Position numbers and translations under genes: made by a program. Of a stretch of DNA of 45,615 nucleotides, positions 33,576 to 44,055 are shown piece after piece. Within the stretch, counting starts at the first letter, position 1, and every line of letters starts with the position of its first letter. Source of the DNA: Nitrospiria bacterium (GTDB lineage: Bacteria > Nitrospirota > Nitrospiria > DASWJH01); assembly GCA_036397255.1 (NCBI GenBank), contig DASWJH010000046.1:69020-114634 (forward strand), read 5' to 3'. The notes beneath the pieces were generated by a model. The model had not been told where the DNA came from. It made no database searches and saw only the letters and a program-made list of their open reading frames with translations.

Positions 33576-36068
33576 TTATTCTAATAATTCTGCAGATCCC
33601 ACAACTTGAAAATTCCCCCCATGTGCATCTCCCCCTGCAATAAGAACCTGTTCATCCAACAGAATCGTCGCCGTGTGGGAAAACCGGGTAATGGCCATAC
33701 TGGCAGTTTTCCCGAAAACACCACCGGTAGAATCATAAAGCTCAGCGCTTGAAAAAATATTGTTTTGATCGAAACCTCCAGTGAATAAAACCCTCCCCCT
33801 GCTCAATAAAACAGTAGCGGTGTGATTGATCCTAGGCCGGGTAAGGGACCCCGTTAACAGGAACTTTTCTTCGGTGGGGTTGAAAAGTTCGGCACTGGAA
33901 AGGTAATTGGACCCAAACCCTCCTGCAATCAACACCTTCCCATTCGGCAAGGTGTTGGCCGTGTGTCCGAAACGGGCCTCCATCATTTCCCCAATCAACC
34001 CAAACGTTCCTGTTGCGGGATCAAAAATCTCAGCACTATTTAAAATTTTATTTTTATTTCCTCCCCCCGCAATCAGCACTTTACCACCGGGAAGAAGAGT
34101 CGCCGTATGGGATTCCCTGGGGTCAATCATGCTTCCCGTAAAACTGAACCTCCCGGTTTGTGGGTCATATATTTCGGAACTTGCAAAAATGGTGTTATTG
34201 TCAAACCCCCCGGTCACGAGAACCCGTCCGTCCCCCAAAACCGTGGCGGTATGATTGGATCGAGGGACAGACATATGCCCCGTAGGTATAAAGGTTTCAC
34301 TCAAAGAATCGTATAATTCCGCAGTGGAAAGAAACCCTTTTCCAAACCCTCCTGCAATCAGGACTCTTCCATCCAGCAGGGAAACAGCGATATGGTTGAA
34401 CCGCTCCTCTCCCATATTAGCAATTTTGAAAAACCCATTGGTTCCCGGGTCAAAAATCTCCGCACTGGAAAGAACCTGTTGGCCTTGATTAACCCCCCCC
34501 GCGATTAAAACGGTTCCGTTAGACGGGAGAAGCGTTGCCGAATGCCCGCTACGGTTTTCGGTTAATTTGCCCAGACTTTTAAATAAATCGCCTACAGGAT
34601 CATACAATTCTGCTCCAATCCTGAGGGTCGTTCCCCCTGCAATGAGAACTTTTCCATTGGGCAAAAGGGTTACGGTGGATAGAAAACGGGTCATCGTCAT
34701 TTCCCCTAACACGGTGAATGACTCAGAAACCGGATCATACATTTCCGCGCTTGAAAGAATACCTGACCGCCCGAAACCACCCAGAAGGAGGACCTGTCCA
34801 GTGGGTAATAAAACAGCAGAATGAGATCGCCGGCCTTCATTTAATTGTCCCACCGACTCAAATAGACCCGTCCCTGGGTCATACCAATCCGCACTGGCTA
34901 AAAAATTTCCATCGCCATCTATTCCCCCGGCGATCAGAATTTTTCCATTCGCTAATAGGGTGGCCGAATGTGAAAAACGGGGTTTCGTCATGAATCCAGC
35001 CGGTTTAAACAAACCGGAAAACGGATCGTAAAGTTCCGCGCTGTCCGAAACATTACCACTTGAATTTTTTCCTCCGGCAATGAGAACCTTTCCCCCCGGG
35101 AGGAGGGTGGCTGAATGATCAATGCGCCCAATGGCCATGGGTCCGGTCTCCACAAATTGACCTGTTGAAGCCTGATAAAGCTCCGCACTCGAAAAAATAT
35201 TAATTTGGTCAGACCCCCCTGTAATAAGAACATTGCCATTGGTTAACAAGGTTGCGGTGTGATCCACCCGGGCATTCAATAAACTTCCCGCCATCCGGAA
35301 CCCTTGTATGGATGGGTCATACATTTCAGCCTTTTTCAAAAACCCATTTCCAAAACCCCCGGTAATGAGAACATTGCCATTGGGAAGCAGTGTTGCCAAA
35401 TGACCATTTCGGGGTTCCGCCATGTTCCCCGTGCTCTCAAAGGACCCTTTTGATATGTTATAGAGTTCTGCACTATCGTAAATGGAATTGGTAATATCTG
35501 TTCCTCCCGCAATAAGAACCCTTCCATTCTTTAAAAGCGTAGCGGTATGGGCAATCCGTTGATTTTTTAAACTCCCTGTTTGAACAAAACTTTTTCCCGT
35601 TTTCATCACAATAACCCCAAAGGTACTGAAACCCATGGTTGTTCCGTTCACTTTATTCTGGACCATATCAACGGAAGATGATTGAACCCCGACCCACCCC
35701 CCCGCCAGGAGTTTTCCCAAAACAAAATTAGCTTCATCTAAATCCGAAAAAAGAGCGGCTTCCTCATAATGAATAGAAATGGTTACCGGTTGAGAAAAAA
35801 TAATACCACTGGGTTCAAATTGGTAGGAGGAATCTATTTGAAGAAAAGGTTGTGTGGTGATTTGTGTAATGCGAATCAAAACATCCTGAGAAAGGGCCCC
35901 AGGAGGAATGGTTACCGTTGCTTTTCCATCCGGGCTGGTAACCGATCCCCCCTTGGGCCCTACGATCACTGAGGGTTGGCCATTGTCAACGGAACCCCCA
36001 CAGGATGGGATTAAAACAGAAAACAGGAAAAAAAGGGCAGGAACTTGAATGTAATTCAATTTAAACAC
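33576..36068 (-). CDS. Lipoprotein with ZU5-like domain and 14 Kelch-type repeats
   Basis: 830 residues. The signal peptide ends LFSVLIPSCGGS, a plausible lipobox, so it is anchored in the outer membrane or faces the periplasm. Residues about 35-160 resemble a ZU5-like module (GPKGGSVTSPDGKATVTIPP, FEPSGIIFSQPVTISIHYEE). The rest is 14 repeats of about 47 residues with the core R-x2-HTATLLPNGKVLIAGG and a second half SSAELYDPxTGxF, as in galactose-oxidase/Kelch propellers; 14 could make two seven-bladed propellers. No enzymatic residues of galactose oxidase are seen. Probably a surface binding or adhesion protein. Confidence 0.85.
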   Translation of the reverse strand: MFKLNYIQVPALFFLFSVLIPSCGGSVDNGQPSVIVGPKGGSVTSPDGKATVTIPPGALSQDVLIRITQITTQPFLQIDSSYQFEPSGIIFSQPVTISIHYEEAALFSDLDEANFVLGKLLAGGWVGVQSSSVDMVQNKVNGTTMGFSTFGVIVMKTGKSFVQTGSLKNQRIAHTATLLKNGRVLIAGGTDITNSIYDSAELYNISKGSFESTGNMAEPRNGHLATLLPNGNVLITGGFGNGFLKKAEMYDPSIQGFRMAGSLLNARVDHTATLLTNGNVLITGGSDQINIFSSAELYQASTGQFVETGPMAIGRIDHSATLLPGGKVLIAGGKNSSGNVSDSAELYDPFSGLFKPAGFMTKPRFSHSATLLANGKILIAGGIDGDGNFLASADWYDPGTGLFESVGQLNEGRRSHSAVLLPTGQVLLLGGFGRSGILSSAEMYDPVSESFTVLGEMTMTRFLSTVTLLPNGKVLIAGGTTLRIGAELYDPVGDLFKSLGKLTENRSGHSATLLPSNGTVLIAGGVNQGQQVLSSAEIFDPGTNGFFKIANMGEERFNHIAVSLLDGRVLIAGGFGKGFLSTAELYDSLSETFIPTGHMSVPRSNHTATVLGDGRVLVTGGFDNNTIFASSEIYDPQTGRFSFTGSMIDPRESHTATLLPGGKVLIAGGGNKNKILNSAEIFDPATGTFGLIGEMMEARFGHTANTLPNGKVLIAGGFGSNYLSSAELFNPTEEKFLLTGSLTRPRINHTATVLLSRGRVLFTGGFDQNNIFSSAELYDSTGGVFGKTASMAITRFSHTATILLDEQVLIAGGDAHGGNFQVVGSAELLE

Positions 36069-36389
36069 GAACAGACTAATCTGCTCCGCTATAGGTTTCC
36101 AGTTAATCCATTGGTTTTAAAGGGGAGCATTGTATAAATAAATTATCCCGAGGTCTACCTTTTTCTTCCTCGCTTATCATCATATCCCCAAACGAGTAGT
36201 ATATCTCTTTTATTCTTACTTTTTTGACCCCTTTTCCCAATAGGATCAAAAACCAGTTTTATATTAAAATTTTAAAGGAAATTGAAAAATGAAGGAAGGA
36301 TCAGGGTGAATTGCAAGGTAAACCATCGCTTTCCACCCCGATCAAAAAAAGAAATGAATTGTTGAATCTGGGCCTTTAGCGGAACAAAA
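36069..36389. other. Intergenic region, Kelch gene / amtB end
   Basis: Lies between two minus-strand genes and presumably holds the Kelch-gene promoter. AT-rich; I see no small gene and no convincing hairpin terminator after amtB. Confidence 0.4.
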
Positions 36390-37706
36390 TTAAAGATTAT
36401 ATCCCCGCTCATTATGAAGGACAATATCCAAGCCCTCTGTTTCATCCTCCTCATTAATTCTTAAACCAACCGTAGCGTCTATCACTTTAAAGATAATAAA
36501 CGAAACGACACCGCACCACACAATGGTGGCACCCACCCCGATGAACTGGGTTACTATTTGTTGACCCATTGATCCATTTTCTCCAAAACCAACGCCCCCT
36601 AGACTGGCCGCTGCAAAAATACCGGTCAAAAGGGTTCCCGTAATCCCCCCGATCCCATGGACAGGGAAAACATCAAGGGAATCATCTATATGTAAAATCC
36701 GTTTCATAATATGGGTCGCCCAAAAACACACGATTCCAGCGGTGGTTCCAATTGCCAATGCGCCTAAAGGTCCAACAAATCCCGAGGCGGGGGTGATGGT
36801 CCCCAACCCTGCAACCATCCCGGTCACAATCCCTAATACGCTTGGTTTTCCATGTTTTAACCATTCACTAAACATCCAAGCCAGAGAACCTGCGGCCGCC
36901 CCAATATGGGTGACGATCATGGCCATTCCCGCATTGCCATCCGAGGCAACCGCACTGCCTGCATTAAAGCCAAACCAACCGACCCAAAGCATGGAAGCCC
37001 CTGTTACCGTCATGGTCATATTATGGGGAGCCATTGGGGTATCGGGAAATCCAGTCCGTTTCCCCATTACAATCGCTGCAACCAGTGCCGCCACCCCCGC
37101 ATTGATATGGACCACGGTTCCCCCCGCAAAATCCATTAAACCCCGTTCTGCCAACCAACCACCTGAACCCCAAACCCAATGACAGATCGGGGCATAAACC
37201 AATGTCACCCAAAGAACAGAAAACCAAAGAACCGCAGAAAATTTAATCCGTTCGGCAAATCCCCCAACAATGAGGGCCGGGGTAATAATCGCAAAGGTTA
37301 GTTGAAACATGGCAAAAACCGTTTCGGGGATGGTCCCACTCAAAGCCTCCCGGTCCACCCCTAAAAGAAGGGCTTTTTCAAATCCTCCCACAAACGGGTT
37401 CAGAGGTCCTCCATTTCCAAAGGCAAGACTATATCCGTATATCAGCCACAATACCGTCATCAGACAGGTGATGCTGAAACACTGCATCAAAATCGATAAA
37501 ACATTTTTACTACGGACCAAACCCGCATAAAAAAGAGAGAGCCCAGGAATAGTCATAAACAAAACCAGTACCACGGAAGTAAGCATCCAAGCCGTATCTC
37601 CCGTATTGAGCCCTGAACCTTGATCCGCAAAGGCCCTGGAAAGGGTAAGGGTCTCAAAAGTAGCAAAAGCAAAAAAACTCCAACCTATTTTTATTAATGA
37701 ACGCAT
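36390..37706 (-). CDS. amtB: Ammonium transporter AmtB
   Basis: 438 residues: an N-terminal signal-like helix (WSFFAFATFETLTLSRAFA), then 11 helices starting TAWMLTSVVLVLFMTIPGLSLFYAGLVRSKN. The functional residues are in place: MDFAGGTVVHINAG with the conserved Asp and first pore His, and VFPVHGIGGITGTLLTGIF with the twin His. It conducts NH3/NH4+ across the inner membrane. It follows glnK by about 20 bases in the standard glnK-amtB order, and GlnK blocks the channel when nitrogen is plentiful. The cytoplasmic tail ends in LDIVLHNERGYNL. Confidence 0.96.
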   Translation of the reverse strand: MRSLIKIGWSFFAFATFETLTLSRAFADQGSGLNTGDTAWMLTSVVLVLFMTIPGLSLFYAGLVRSKNVLSILMQCFSITCLMTVLWLIYGYSLAFGNGGPLNPFVGGFEKALLLGVDREALSGTIPETVFAMFQLTFAIITPALIVGGFAERIKFSAVLWFSVLWVTLVYAPICHWVWGSGGWLAERGLMDFAGGTVVHINAGVAALVAAIVMGKRTGFPDTPMAPHNMTMTVTGASMLWVGWFGFNAGSAVASDGNAGMAMIVTHIGAAAGSLAWMFSEWLKHGKPSVLGIVTGMVAGLGTITPASGFVGPLGALAIGTTAGIVCFWATHIMKRILHIDDSLDVFPVHGIGGITGTLLTGIFAAASLGGVGFGENGSMGQQIVTQFIGVGATIVWCGVVSFIIFKVIDATVGLRINEEDETEGLDIVLHNERGYNL

Positions 37707-37727
37707 CGGTCTTCTCCCTTAGAAAGG

Positions 37728-38602
<875 letters not shown>

Positions 38603-41600
38603 TTATGATTTCAATTCTTTAGGTTTTCCAAATAAATAGCCCTGCCCGATATTGACGCCAATCGCTTTAACTACTTTTAGTTCTTTTTCCGTTTCAATCC
38701 CCTCTGCAATGATTCCTTCTTTGGAAAAATTTCTCAGCGCCCGAACCAAATCCTGAGAAAAATTCCTAAAATCCTGAGAAGATACCGCTTGCAACATGGT
38801 GGATCGATCCAGCTTAATATAATCTGGAATGACTTGGGCAATAAAAGGAAGAGAGATAAATCCAGCCCCGAAATCATCGATGGCAAATTGAAACCCCTTT
38901 TCGCGCCATTTTTTTACCATTTTAAGATGATTTTCAATATCATACAAAGCCTCTACTTCAGAAATTTCAAGGATTACATCCATTTCTATTGGCTTAGGAA
39001 CAATTTCAATTTGATTCAACAATTGAAAATCCACGTTGATAAAAACCCGTTTTAACCCCGCCTCTTGTGCTTTTTTCAGTTGTAAATGAAAACAAAGGGA
39101 TTTTAATTCGTACAGTTGCCCAATGGCTTGGTAACGTTTAAAAAGTTCCAAAATACTTAATTTGCCTTGTGGGTCGCGGCTCAACGCTTCATAACCCAAA
39201 ACCTTTCTAGAATGAAGGTCAACCAACGGTTGAAAAACCACCTTTACTGAATGTTCATCCAGGTGATATTCTTCCTCGCCAATGTGAATTTTATCCCCTC
39301 CCTTCTTAGATAAGTATAGGGCCCAATCAGCCAACCGGATCAAATCATCGGGGCCTTTTCCATGCTCAGGGTATAAGGAAACCCCTATACTCATATCCAG
39401 ATCACTCCTGAATTGGGCATTGATCTTGTGCACCCCTTTCCGGATTCGCTCTGAAGCGGTCAATATTCCCTCCCGAGTGGGATCGGATAAAACCACAACA
39501 ATCTCATCTCCCCCCCATCGAAAAACCAAATCAATCCCCCGGGTTGAATCTTGAATACTTTTAGCAACCGCTTTAATGACCTCATCACCCGCATCATGGC
39601 CCCTGGAATCATTGACCTCCTTAAACCGGTCTAGATCACATAAAAGAACCGCCAAAGTTTGTTTACATCTGGAAGCCCTTTTGATTTCCTCCACCATCTT
39701 AAAATTAAAATAACGACGATTATATAAACCCGTAAGAGGGTCCCGGATCGCTTGCTCAGCCAACGCTTCTTCCGCCCTTTTTCTGGAAATAGCAACCGCA
39801 ATAAGGCTTGCCACACTTTGTAAAAATTCTAAATCGTCCTGGGGAAGTTTTTGGGGCCTTTTGGAATGAGCCCCCATTACTCCAATGGCACGTCCTTGAG
39901 AGACCATGGGAACACTGAAACCTGACATTACCTGATGGTCATATAATAAAGGGGGCCCTTTAAACCGAGTTTCCGTTAGCAAATTTTCAACCATCACAGG
40001 TCCATTGACCATCAAAGTATACCCATCTTGGAATCCATGATGGTTTGGAATCATAGCCTTTCCAACGAGACCTTCCTGCCACCCTATTCCCGCCGCCAAT
40101 AAAAGGGAGTCCTCCTTTTCGTTTAAAAGGAGGATCTTACACATTTCCACATCCAGTATCTCGGCCACCATTTTAACCGCCTTTTCCATTGCCTCGGTTA
40201 AATGCCCCGTGGATAGGCATAAAGCACCAATTTCACTCAGAACCTTTTGTTGCTTTTCCCTTTTCTGGAGGGATTGCTCTGCACATTTGCGCTCAGTAAT
40301 GTCCTCGGCGATCCCCGCCAAACGGTAAATTTCTCCTGATTGGTCTCGAACCGGAAAAGCGCGATCCCGTATCCAACGCCGGGAACCATCGGGTCTGACA
40401 ATTTGATATTCCTCCTGAGAATCCCCTTGTTCCGGGCTCCCAGCCGATGAATGTCGATTTTTTTCCTCCGGGTGGATATCATCCAGCCACGTGTCCAACG
40501 ATTGATACAGAATTTCCCGTGACTTGCCCCATATTTCCTCATAGGCAGGACTGATATAAATCATCTGGTTTTTTTTAACATCCCCCATCCAAAACACTTC
40601 TTTTACATTTTCTGCAAACTGTCTAAATCGTTCCTCACTAGATCTCAATTCCTCTTCGGTTCTTCTACGTTCGGTAATATCCCTTAGGACCACGGTAAAA
40701 ATCTTTTCCAGACCCAGTTCTAATTTTGAAATAGAGGCTTCCCCGAAAAACTCTTCTCCATTTTTCCGTTTACCCAGAATTTCCCTTCGCCCCCCTACTC
40801 TCCGAGAAACCACATCAGATTGGACAAATGATAGAACATGTTCCCAATGTTTGGCCCTAAACCTTTCCGGCAATAAAATGTCCATGGGCCCTCCAAGGAC
40901 CTCCTGTTGTGAATACCCGAAGATTTGTTCTGCCCCTTTATTGAAAAGAAGAATTCGGTGGCCTTCATCAATGGAAATAATCGCTTCATGGGCAATATCC
41001 AAAATACCGCTAAATCGGGCCTCACTCAGCCGGAGTGCTTCTTCAATTCTTTTCCGTTCAAAAATTTCATGAGTCAAATCAATATTGGTTCTTTCCAATT
41101 CATGGGTTTGAAGGTTTAAATTTTGATTGACTTGAAGAAGTGCCTTCTGCCACTTTCTTAAAGTTTGCAATACGGCCAACCAGGCAATTAACAAAAACAG
41201 GAGAATAGCAATAATAATGGCAACGGAAAAAATTAATTTTTTCCTCTCCCAAGCCAGGGTTGCTTCTGCATTTTGTTTAAGCAATTGCGAGAAAAGTTCC
41301 ATCCCCTCCGCATAAACATATTTCTGGTTTTCATATTCATCGCTAAATAAAATTTGGCTGGCTTCTTTAAGGCGTCCCTGACGGACAAAAGAAAAAGCAT
41401 GGTTCTCCATTTCAATTAACTTGATATTCGCAGCTTCCGTTTGAGCTGCGGCTTCTTTTCCAAAAGGAGCAAATTCCATGGCTTGTTCAATGGCAGTTTC
41501 CAATTGAGGCTCAAAACTACGATACCGCTGTTCCCACCTCAAATCCCCTGTCGCCGCGGCCATTCTGGCCGACATGGTCAACACTTCATCCAAATAAATA

Positions 41601-42130
41601 ATTCTTTCTTTTAAATTCTGGGCGAGGAGTACCCCTGGGGTGCCGGAATAAACCTGAAAGCCCTTATTATATATCTGTTTTTGCTCCTCATATTCACCTC
41701 TGAAAATAATGGCGAGCGCTTCGTCTTTTCGGTTTTGCCGAACCAGTGCAAAAATCAGATTTTCAATTTGACCTAACTTCTCTCTTCGTCCCCATTCTCC
41801 GGAAGTTTCTCTTCCATATGGACCAATCTCTTTAATTTGGCCGATAAACTCTTTATATTTGGGTTCATAAATCCGGTAACGCCCCTCCCATTGGGAATCA
41901 CCTGTTGCTGCGGCCATTCGGGCAGACATAGTGAGAACTTCATCAAGGTAGAGGATGGAATATTGTAACGCATTGAGTCGAAAGGTACGCTCTTGCTCAT
42001 TTTGATGGATATGAAAAGACCGATAGGAATTCCATCCCAACACAGAAAGAACCACAGAAGTTAAAACCAAGACCAATGCATAAAACCTTAAGGGAAAGCG
42101 ACTGTAGGAGACTTCATCTTCTTTTTCCAT
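38603..42130 (-). CDS. Sensor protein: duplicated periplasmic module, PAS-PAS-GAF-GGDEF-EAL
   Basis: 1175 residues. Helices near residues 14-33 and 300-322 flank a periplasmic region with two copies of a module whose core is YLDEVLTMSARMAAATGD (about residues 53 and 175). After a coiled coil come PAS1 (about 370-490), PAS2 with PAC (about 495-615) and GAF (about 625-785). The GGDEF domain (about 793-948) has GGDEI in place of GGDEF and the inhibitory-site RGID five residues upstream. The EAL domain (about 950-1175) keeps YEALSRD, FINVDF, LEISE, IDDFGAGF, YIKLD, EGIE and QGYLFGKP, so c-di-GMP hydrolysis is likely and synthesis possible. It turns an external signal into a c-di-GMP change. Not in an operon. 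Confidence 0.92.
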   Translation of the reverse strand: MEKEDEVSYSRFPLRFYALVLVLTSVVLSVLGWNSYRSFHIHQNEQERTFRLNALQYSILYLDEVLTMSARMAAATGDSQWEGRYRIYEPKYKEFIGQIKEIGPYGRETSGEWGRREKLGQIENLIFALVRQNRKDEALAIIFRGEYEEQKQIYNKGFQVYSGTPGVLLAQNLKERIIYLDEVLTMSARMAAATGDLRWEQRYRSFEPQLETAIEQAMEFAPFGKEAAAQTEAANIKLIEMENHAFSFVRQGRLKEASQILFSDEYENQKYVYAEGMELFSQLLKQNAEATLAWERKKLIFSVAIIIAILLFLLIAWLAVLQTLRKWQKALLQVNQNLNLQTHELERTNIDLTHEIFERKRIEEALRLSEARFSGILDIAHEAIISIDEGHRILLFNKGAEQIFGYSQQEVLGGPMDILLPERFRAKHWEHVLSFVQSDVVSRRVGGRREILGKRKNGEEFFGEASISKLELGLEKIFTVVLRDITERRRTEEELRSSEERFRQFAENVKEVFWMGDVKKNQMIYISPAYEEIWGKSREILYQSLDTWLDDIHPEEKNRHSSAGSPEQGDSQEEYQIVRPDGSRRWIRDRAFPVRDQSGEIYRLAGIAEDITERKCAEQSLQKREKQQKVLSEIGALCLSTGHLTEAMEKAVKMVAEILDVEMCKILLLNEKEDSLLLAAGIGWQEGLVGKAMIPNHHGFQDGYTLMVNGPVMVENLLTETRFKGPPLLYDHQVMSGFSVPMVSQGRAIGVMGAHSKRPQKLPQDDLEFLQSVASLIAVAISRKRAEEALAEQAIRDPLTGLYNRRYFNFKMVEEIKRASRCKQTLAVLLCDLDRFKEVNDSRGHDAGDEVIKAVAKSIQDSTRGIDLVFRWGGDEIVVVLSDPTREGILTASERIRKGVHKINAQFRSDLDMSIGVSLYPEHGKGPDDLIRLADWALYLSKKGGDKIHIGEEEYHLDEHSVKVVFQPLVDLHSRKVLGYEALSRDPQGKLSILELFKRYQAIGQLYELKSLCFHLQLKKAQEAGLKRVFINVDFQLLNQIEIVPKPIEMDVILEISEVEALYDIENHLKMVKKWREKGFQFAIDDFGAGFISLPFIAQVIPDYIKLDRSTMLQAVSSQDFRNFSQDLVRALRNFSKEGIIAEGIETEKELKVVKAIGVNIGQGYLFGKPKELKS

Positions 42131-42414
42131 ATAAATTTTTGAAGGTGTAAGATGGATGATTTTTAATTTAAGGCAGGGAAACCGAAGAACAAAAAAAAAC
42201 TTTTATAATCAGTAGCTTTGGGACATACCTGCCATATCCAAATATAGCATTTTCATGCCCCCCGTCAAGAAAGCCCTTTAAACCATCCGAGTGAAATCCT
42301 TTGGAAATGATATTAAAACGCCAACCGAGTTTGGCATATTAACCAAAAGATGGATATTCCAAATGATTACAATGATATAAAAAAACAGAAATGACTTTGA
42401 AAAGGAAGGTTTTT
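42131..42414. other. Promoter region of the GGDEF-EAL sensor gene
   Basis: 284 bases between the sensor start and the RF-like gene end. It contains the promoter listed next and no supported gene. Confidence 0.4.
42241..42268 (-). promoter_or_regulatory. Candidate sigma70 promoter for the sensor gene
   Basis: On the minus strand: TTGACG (42268-42263), 16 bases, TATATT (42246-42241), about 110 bases before the ATG. Both boxes match five of six consensus positions. Confidence 0.5.
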
Positions 42415-42789
42415 TTACTTATTGCGGACATTTGCCCGCAAAACCTTGTTTTTGGAAAGGCTTTGTTTACTTGGTATTCGTTTTTCTTGAACCACTGGAG
42501 GGGTTTTTGTGGGCACCCGCTTTTTACTGGTTCGGTTTAATTCCAAAAGCTTTTTTTGAAGCTGCTGAAAAGCCAGCTGACGATTTTTGGGTTGGGATCG
42601 GTGTTCGGTGGCAATGACCTTAAGCCCAGAGGGACGATGGCTCAAACGCACAGCGGTTTCTGTATTATGCTTTTTTTCTCCTCCTAGACCACTGCTCCGG
42701 TAAAAGGTAACATCCGTTTCCTGGCGGAGCGTGACCATATCGGTCTTAAAGATCTTATTTGAAAGGCTTTTACGAAAACGGGGATTCAT
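42415..42789 (-). CDS. ArfB/RF-1-domain-like protein with GGE instead of GGQ
   Basis: 124 residues resembling stand-alone RF-1 domain proteins (ArfB/YaeJ-like, peptide chain release factor family). The catalytic-loop region reads FYRSSGLGGEKKHNTETAVRL, where the usual GGQ is GGE. It continues with LSHRPSGLKVIATEHRSQPKNRQ, matching the family, and a Lys/Arg-rich tail (RIPSKQSLSKNKVLR and onward) like the ArfB tail that enters the mRNA channel. GGQ Gln is needed for efficient peptidyl-tRNA hydrolysis, so this protein may bind ribosomes without full catalysis, or may work differently. Single gene. Confidence 0.78.
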   Translation of the reverse strand: MNPRFRKSLSNKIFKTDMVTLRQETDVTFYRSSGLGGEKKHNTETAVRLSHRPSGLKVIATEHRSQPKNRQLAFQQLQKKLLELNRTSKKRVPTKTPPVVQEKRIPSKQSLSKNKVLRANVRNK

Positions 42790-43083
42790 TTAGATTTTTT
42801 CCTTTCTTAAACAAAGTCAAAAAGGTGTCTTCTTAATAATAAGAATGGCAGTTATCATTAAAAATAGGGGGGCTTCTAAGAATCAATTTTTCCATTATAC
42901 AGGATTTTTTAAGAAAAACCATCAAAATCTTGGGGTTGGCTTTTTGCCAGGAGAGGTCCTTTTGGGTTTAAAACCACGGAAACCCCATAAGTTTAGGAGT
43001 TTTTGACCTAATGGGTCACTTCTTTTAAAGAAAAAATCTTTAAATTCTCATAATAGAGTGAGTGGAACAAAACAGCTAAAAGG

Positions 43084-43106
43084 GAACCTCCTGGACAGGG
43101 GGGTTC
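43084..43106 (-). terminator. Possible terminator of the beta-barrel gene
   Basis: An 8-bp stem (GAACCTCC with GGGGGTTC, one G-T pair) and a seven-base loop, followed on the minus strand by a short T-run. It lies about 135 bases after the gene end. Confidence 0.4.
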
Positions 43107-43111
43107 TCATT

Positions 43112-43147
43112 TTATAAAATAAACCTCTTATAAAATAAACCTCTTAT
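43112..43147. repeat. Short tandem repeat, 16-bp unit
   Basis: The unit TTATAAAATAAACCTC occurs twice in full, followed by a partial TTAT. It lies in non-coding DNA next to a hairpin. Confidence 0.8.
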
Positions 43148-43239
43148 TTTGATCCAGTTTTACCCCCTGATTTTTTATTATGGGAAATGGAAGAACCTTA
43201 AAAGGATTTTGGGTTCAGGGAACCTCACCCAAAAGGAGC

Positions 43240-44055
43240 TCACCAATGAGGAGGAAGTATGATTGGAATGGTTAAACCGGCCTGAAAACTCCAATCTTCG
43301 CTCTTACCCACATAGCCCGCACTAGCACCTACATCTACAATAAAGCCTTTCCATATATATTGAAATCCCCCCCTGACCGCTCCCCGCCCATTGAGGGAAT
43401 CCTCAAAATCCAACCCTTCAACCGAAAAAAGGAATGTGACCGTTTGGGGTAAAACAGGAATTACAAACCCCAGTCCGTAATTTAAAAGATCGTCCTGCCC
43501 CCCCCCACCCCCGGGGGGAGACCCAATAATCGTCAAGCCAAGGTTCAAATGGATATCCACCCAAGGAAAATGTTTTGTCCCCAAGAAATCTACGAAAATA
43601 TTTGAGGCATCATTTCCAAAATTTTGAGTGTCATCGGCATTGGGTAGCTTTGCCCCTAAACGGACCGCCAAGGCAGGAAATGAGGGGGAATCCCGTTTCA
43701 CCTTGACCTTAAATCCAAAAGTCATATCCCCGGTACCCCACATTCCTCCTTTACCATCCTGTTGCAGGTAAAGAAAACTATATGACACCTGCCCTTCTAC
43801 CCTTTCCCCCAACCCAAAGTTTAAACTGAGAGAGGGTATCTCAGCCACTCTTCGATTCAGGTCTTTAGCCTGAAATTGATTATGAAGATCGTGAAAATAA
43901 GAAAAACCCACCCGAAATTCACCATCATTTTTTTGAAGAAGTCTTGCATCCTGAACCCCCAGGGGCTCCAATGTGCCCGGGTAGGCTACATTAAAAAAAC
44001 CAAAAAGGAAAAAACTGATCAAACAAAACCGAACACCCCACACAGATATTTTCAT
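43240..44055 (-). CDS. Outer-membrane beta-barrel protein, putative
   Basis: 271 residues with the chosen start. A signal peptide (VRFCLISFFLFGFFNVAYPG) is followed by alternating polar/hydrophobic strands rich in Gly and aromatics, such as FRVGFSYFHDL, VEGQVSYSFLYLQ and DMTFGFKVKVKRD, and a C-terminal strand ending in Trp (FQAGLTIPIILPPHW). It resembles the MetA/phenol-degradation or transporter-like barrels often found as hypothetical OM proteins; the exact family is uncertain. The ATG at 44055 has GGAGG six bases upstream, better than the start nine codons upstream. Confidence 0.7.
   Translation of the reverse strand: MKISVWGVRFCLISFFLFGFFNVAYPGTLEPLGVQDARLLQKNDGEFRVGFSYFHDLHNQFQAKDLNRRVAEIPSLSLNFGLGERVEGQVSYSFLYLQQDGKGGMWGTGDMTFGFKVKVKRDSPSFPALAVRLGAKLPNADDTQNFGNDASNIFVDFLGTKHFPWVDIHLNLGLTIIGSPPGGGGGQDDLLNYGLGFVIPVLPQTVTFLFSVEGLDFEDSLNGRGAVRGGFQYIWKGFIVDVGASAGYVGKSEDWSFQAGLTIPIILPPHW

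Larger units (their letters stand above)
42790..43239. other. Intergenic region with hairpin and short tandem repeat
   Basis: 450 bases without a supported gene. It holds a possible terminator for the beta-barrel gene and a 16-bp tandem repeat (both listed). The remainder is AT-rich and unremarkable. Confidence 0.45.

Noticed and set aside
33907-35239. Several plus- and minus-strand reading frames of 60-115 codons across the Kelch gene.
   Set aside because: They are shadows created by the repeated codons of the Kelch repeats; none has a family match or ribosome binding site.
33576-35600. Regularly spaced repeats suggesting a CRISPR or DNA satellite.
   Set aside because: The period is about 141 bases, in frame, and encodes Kelch units; the repeats are diverged and there are no unique spacers.
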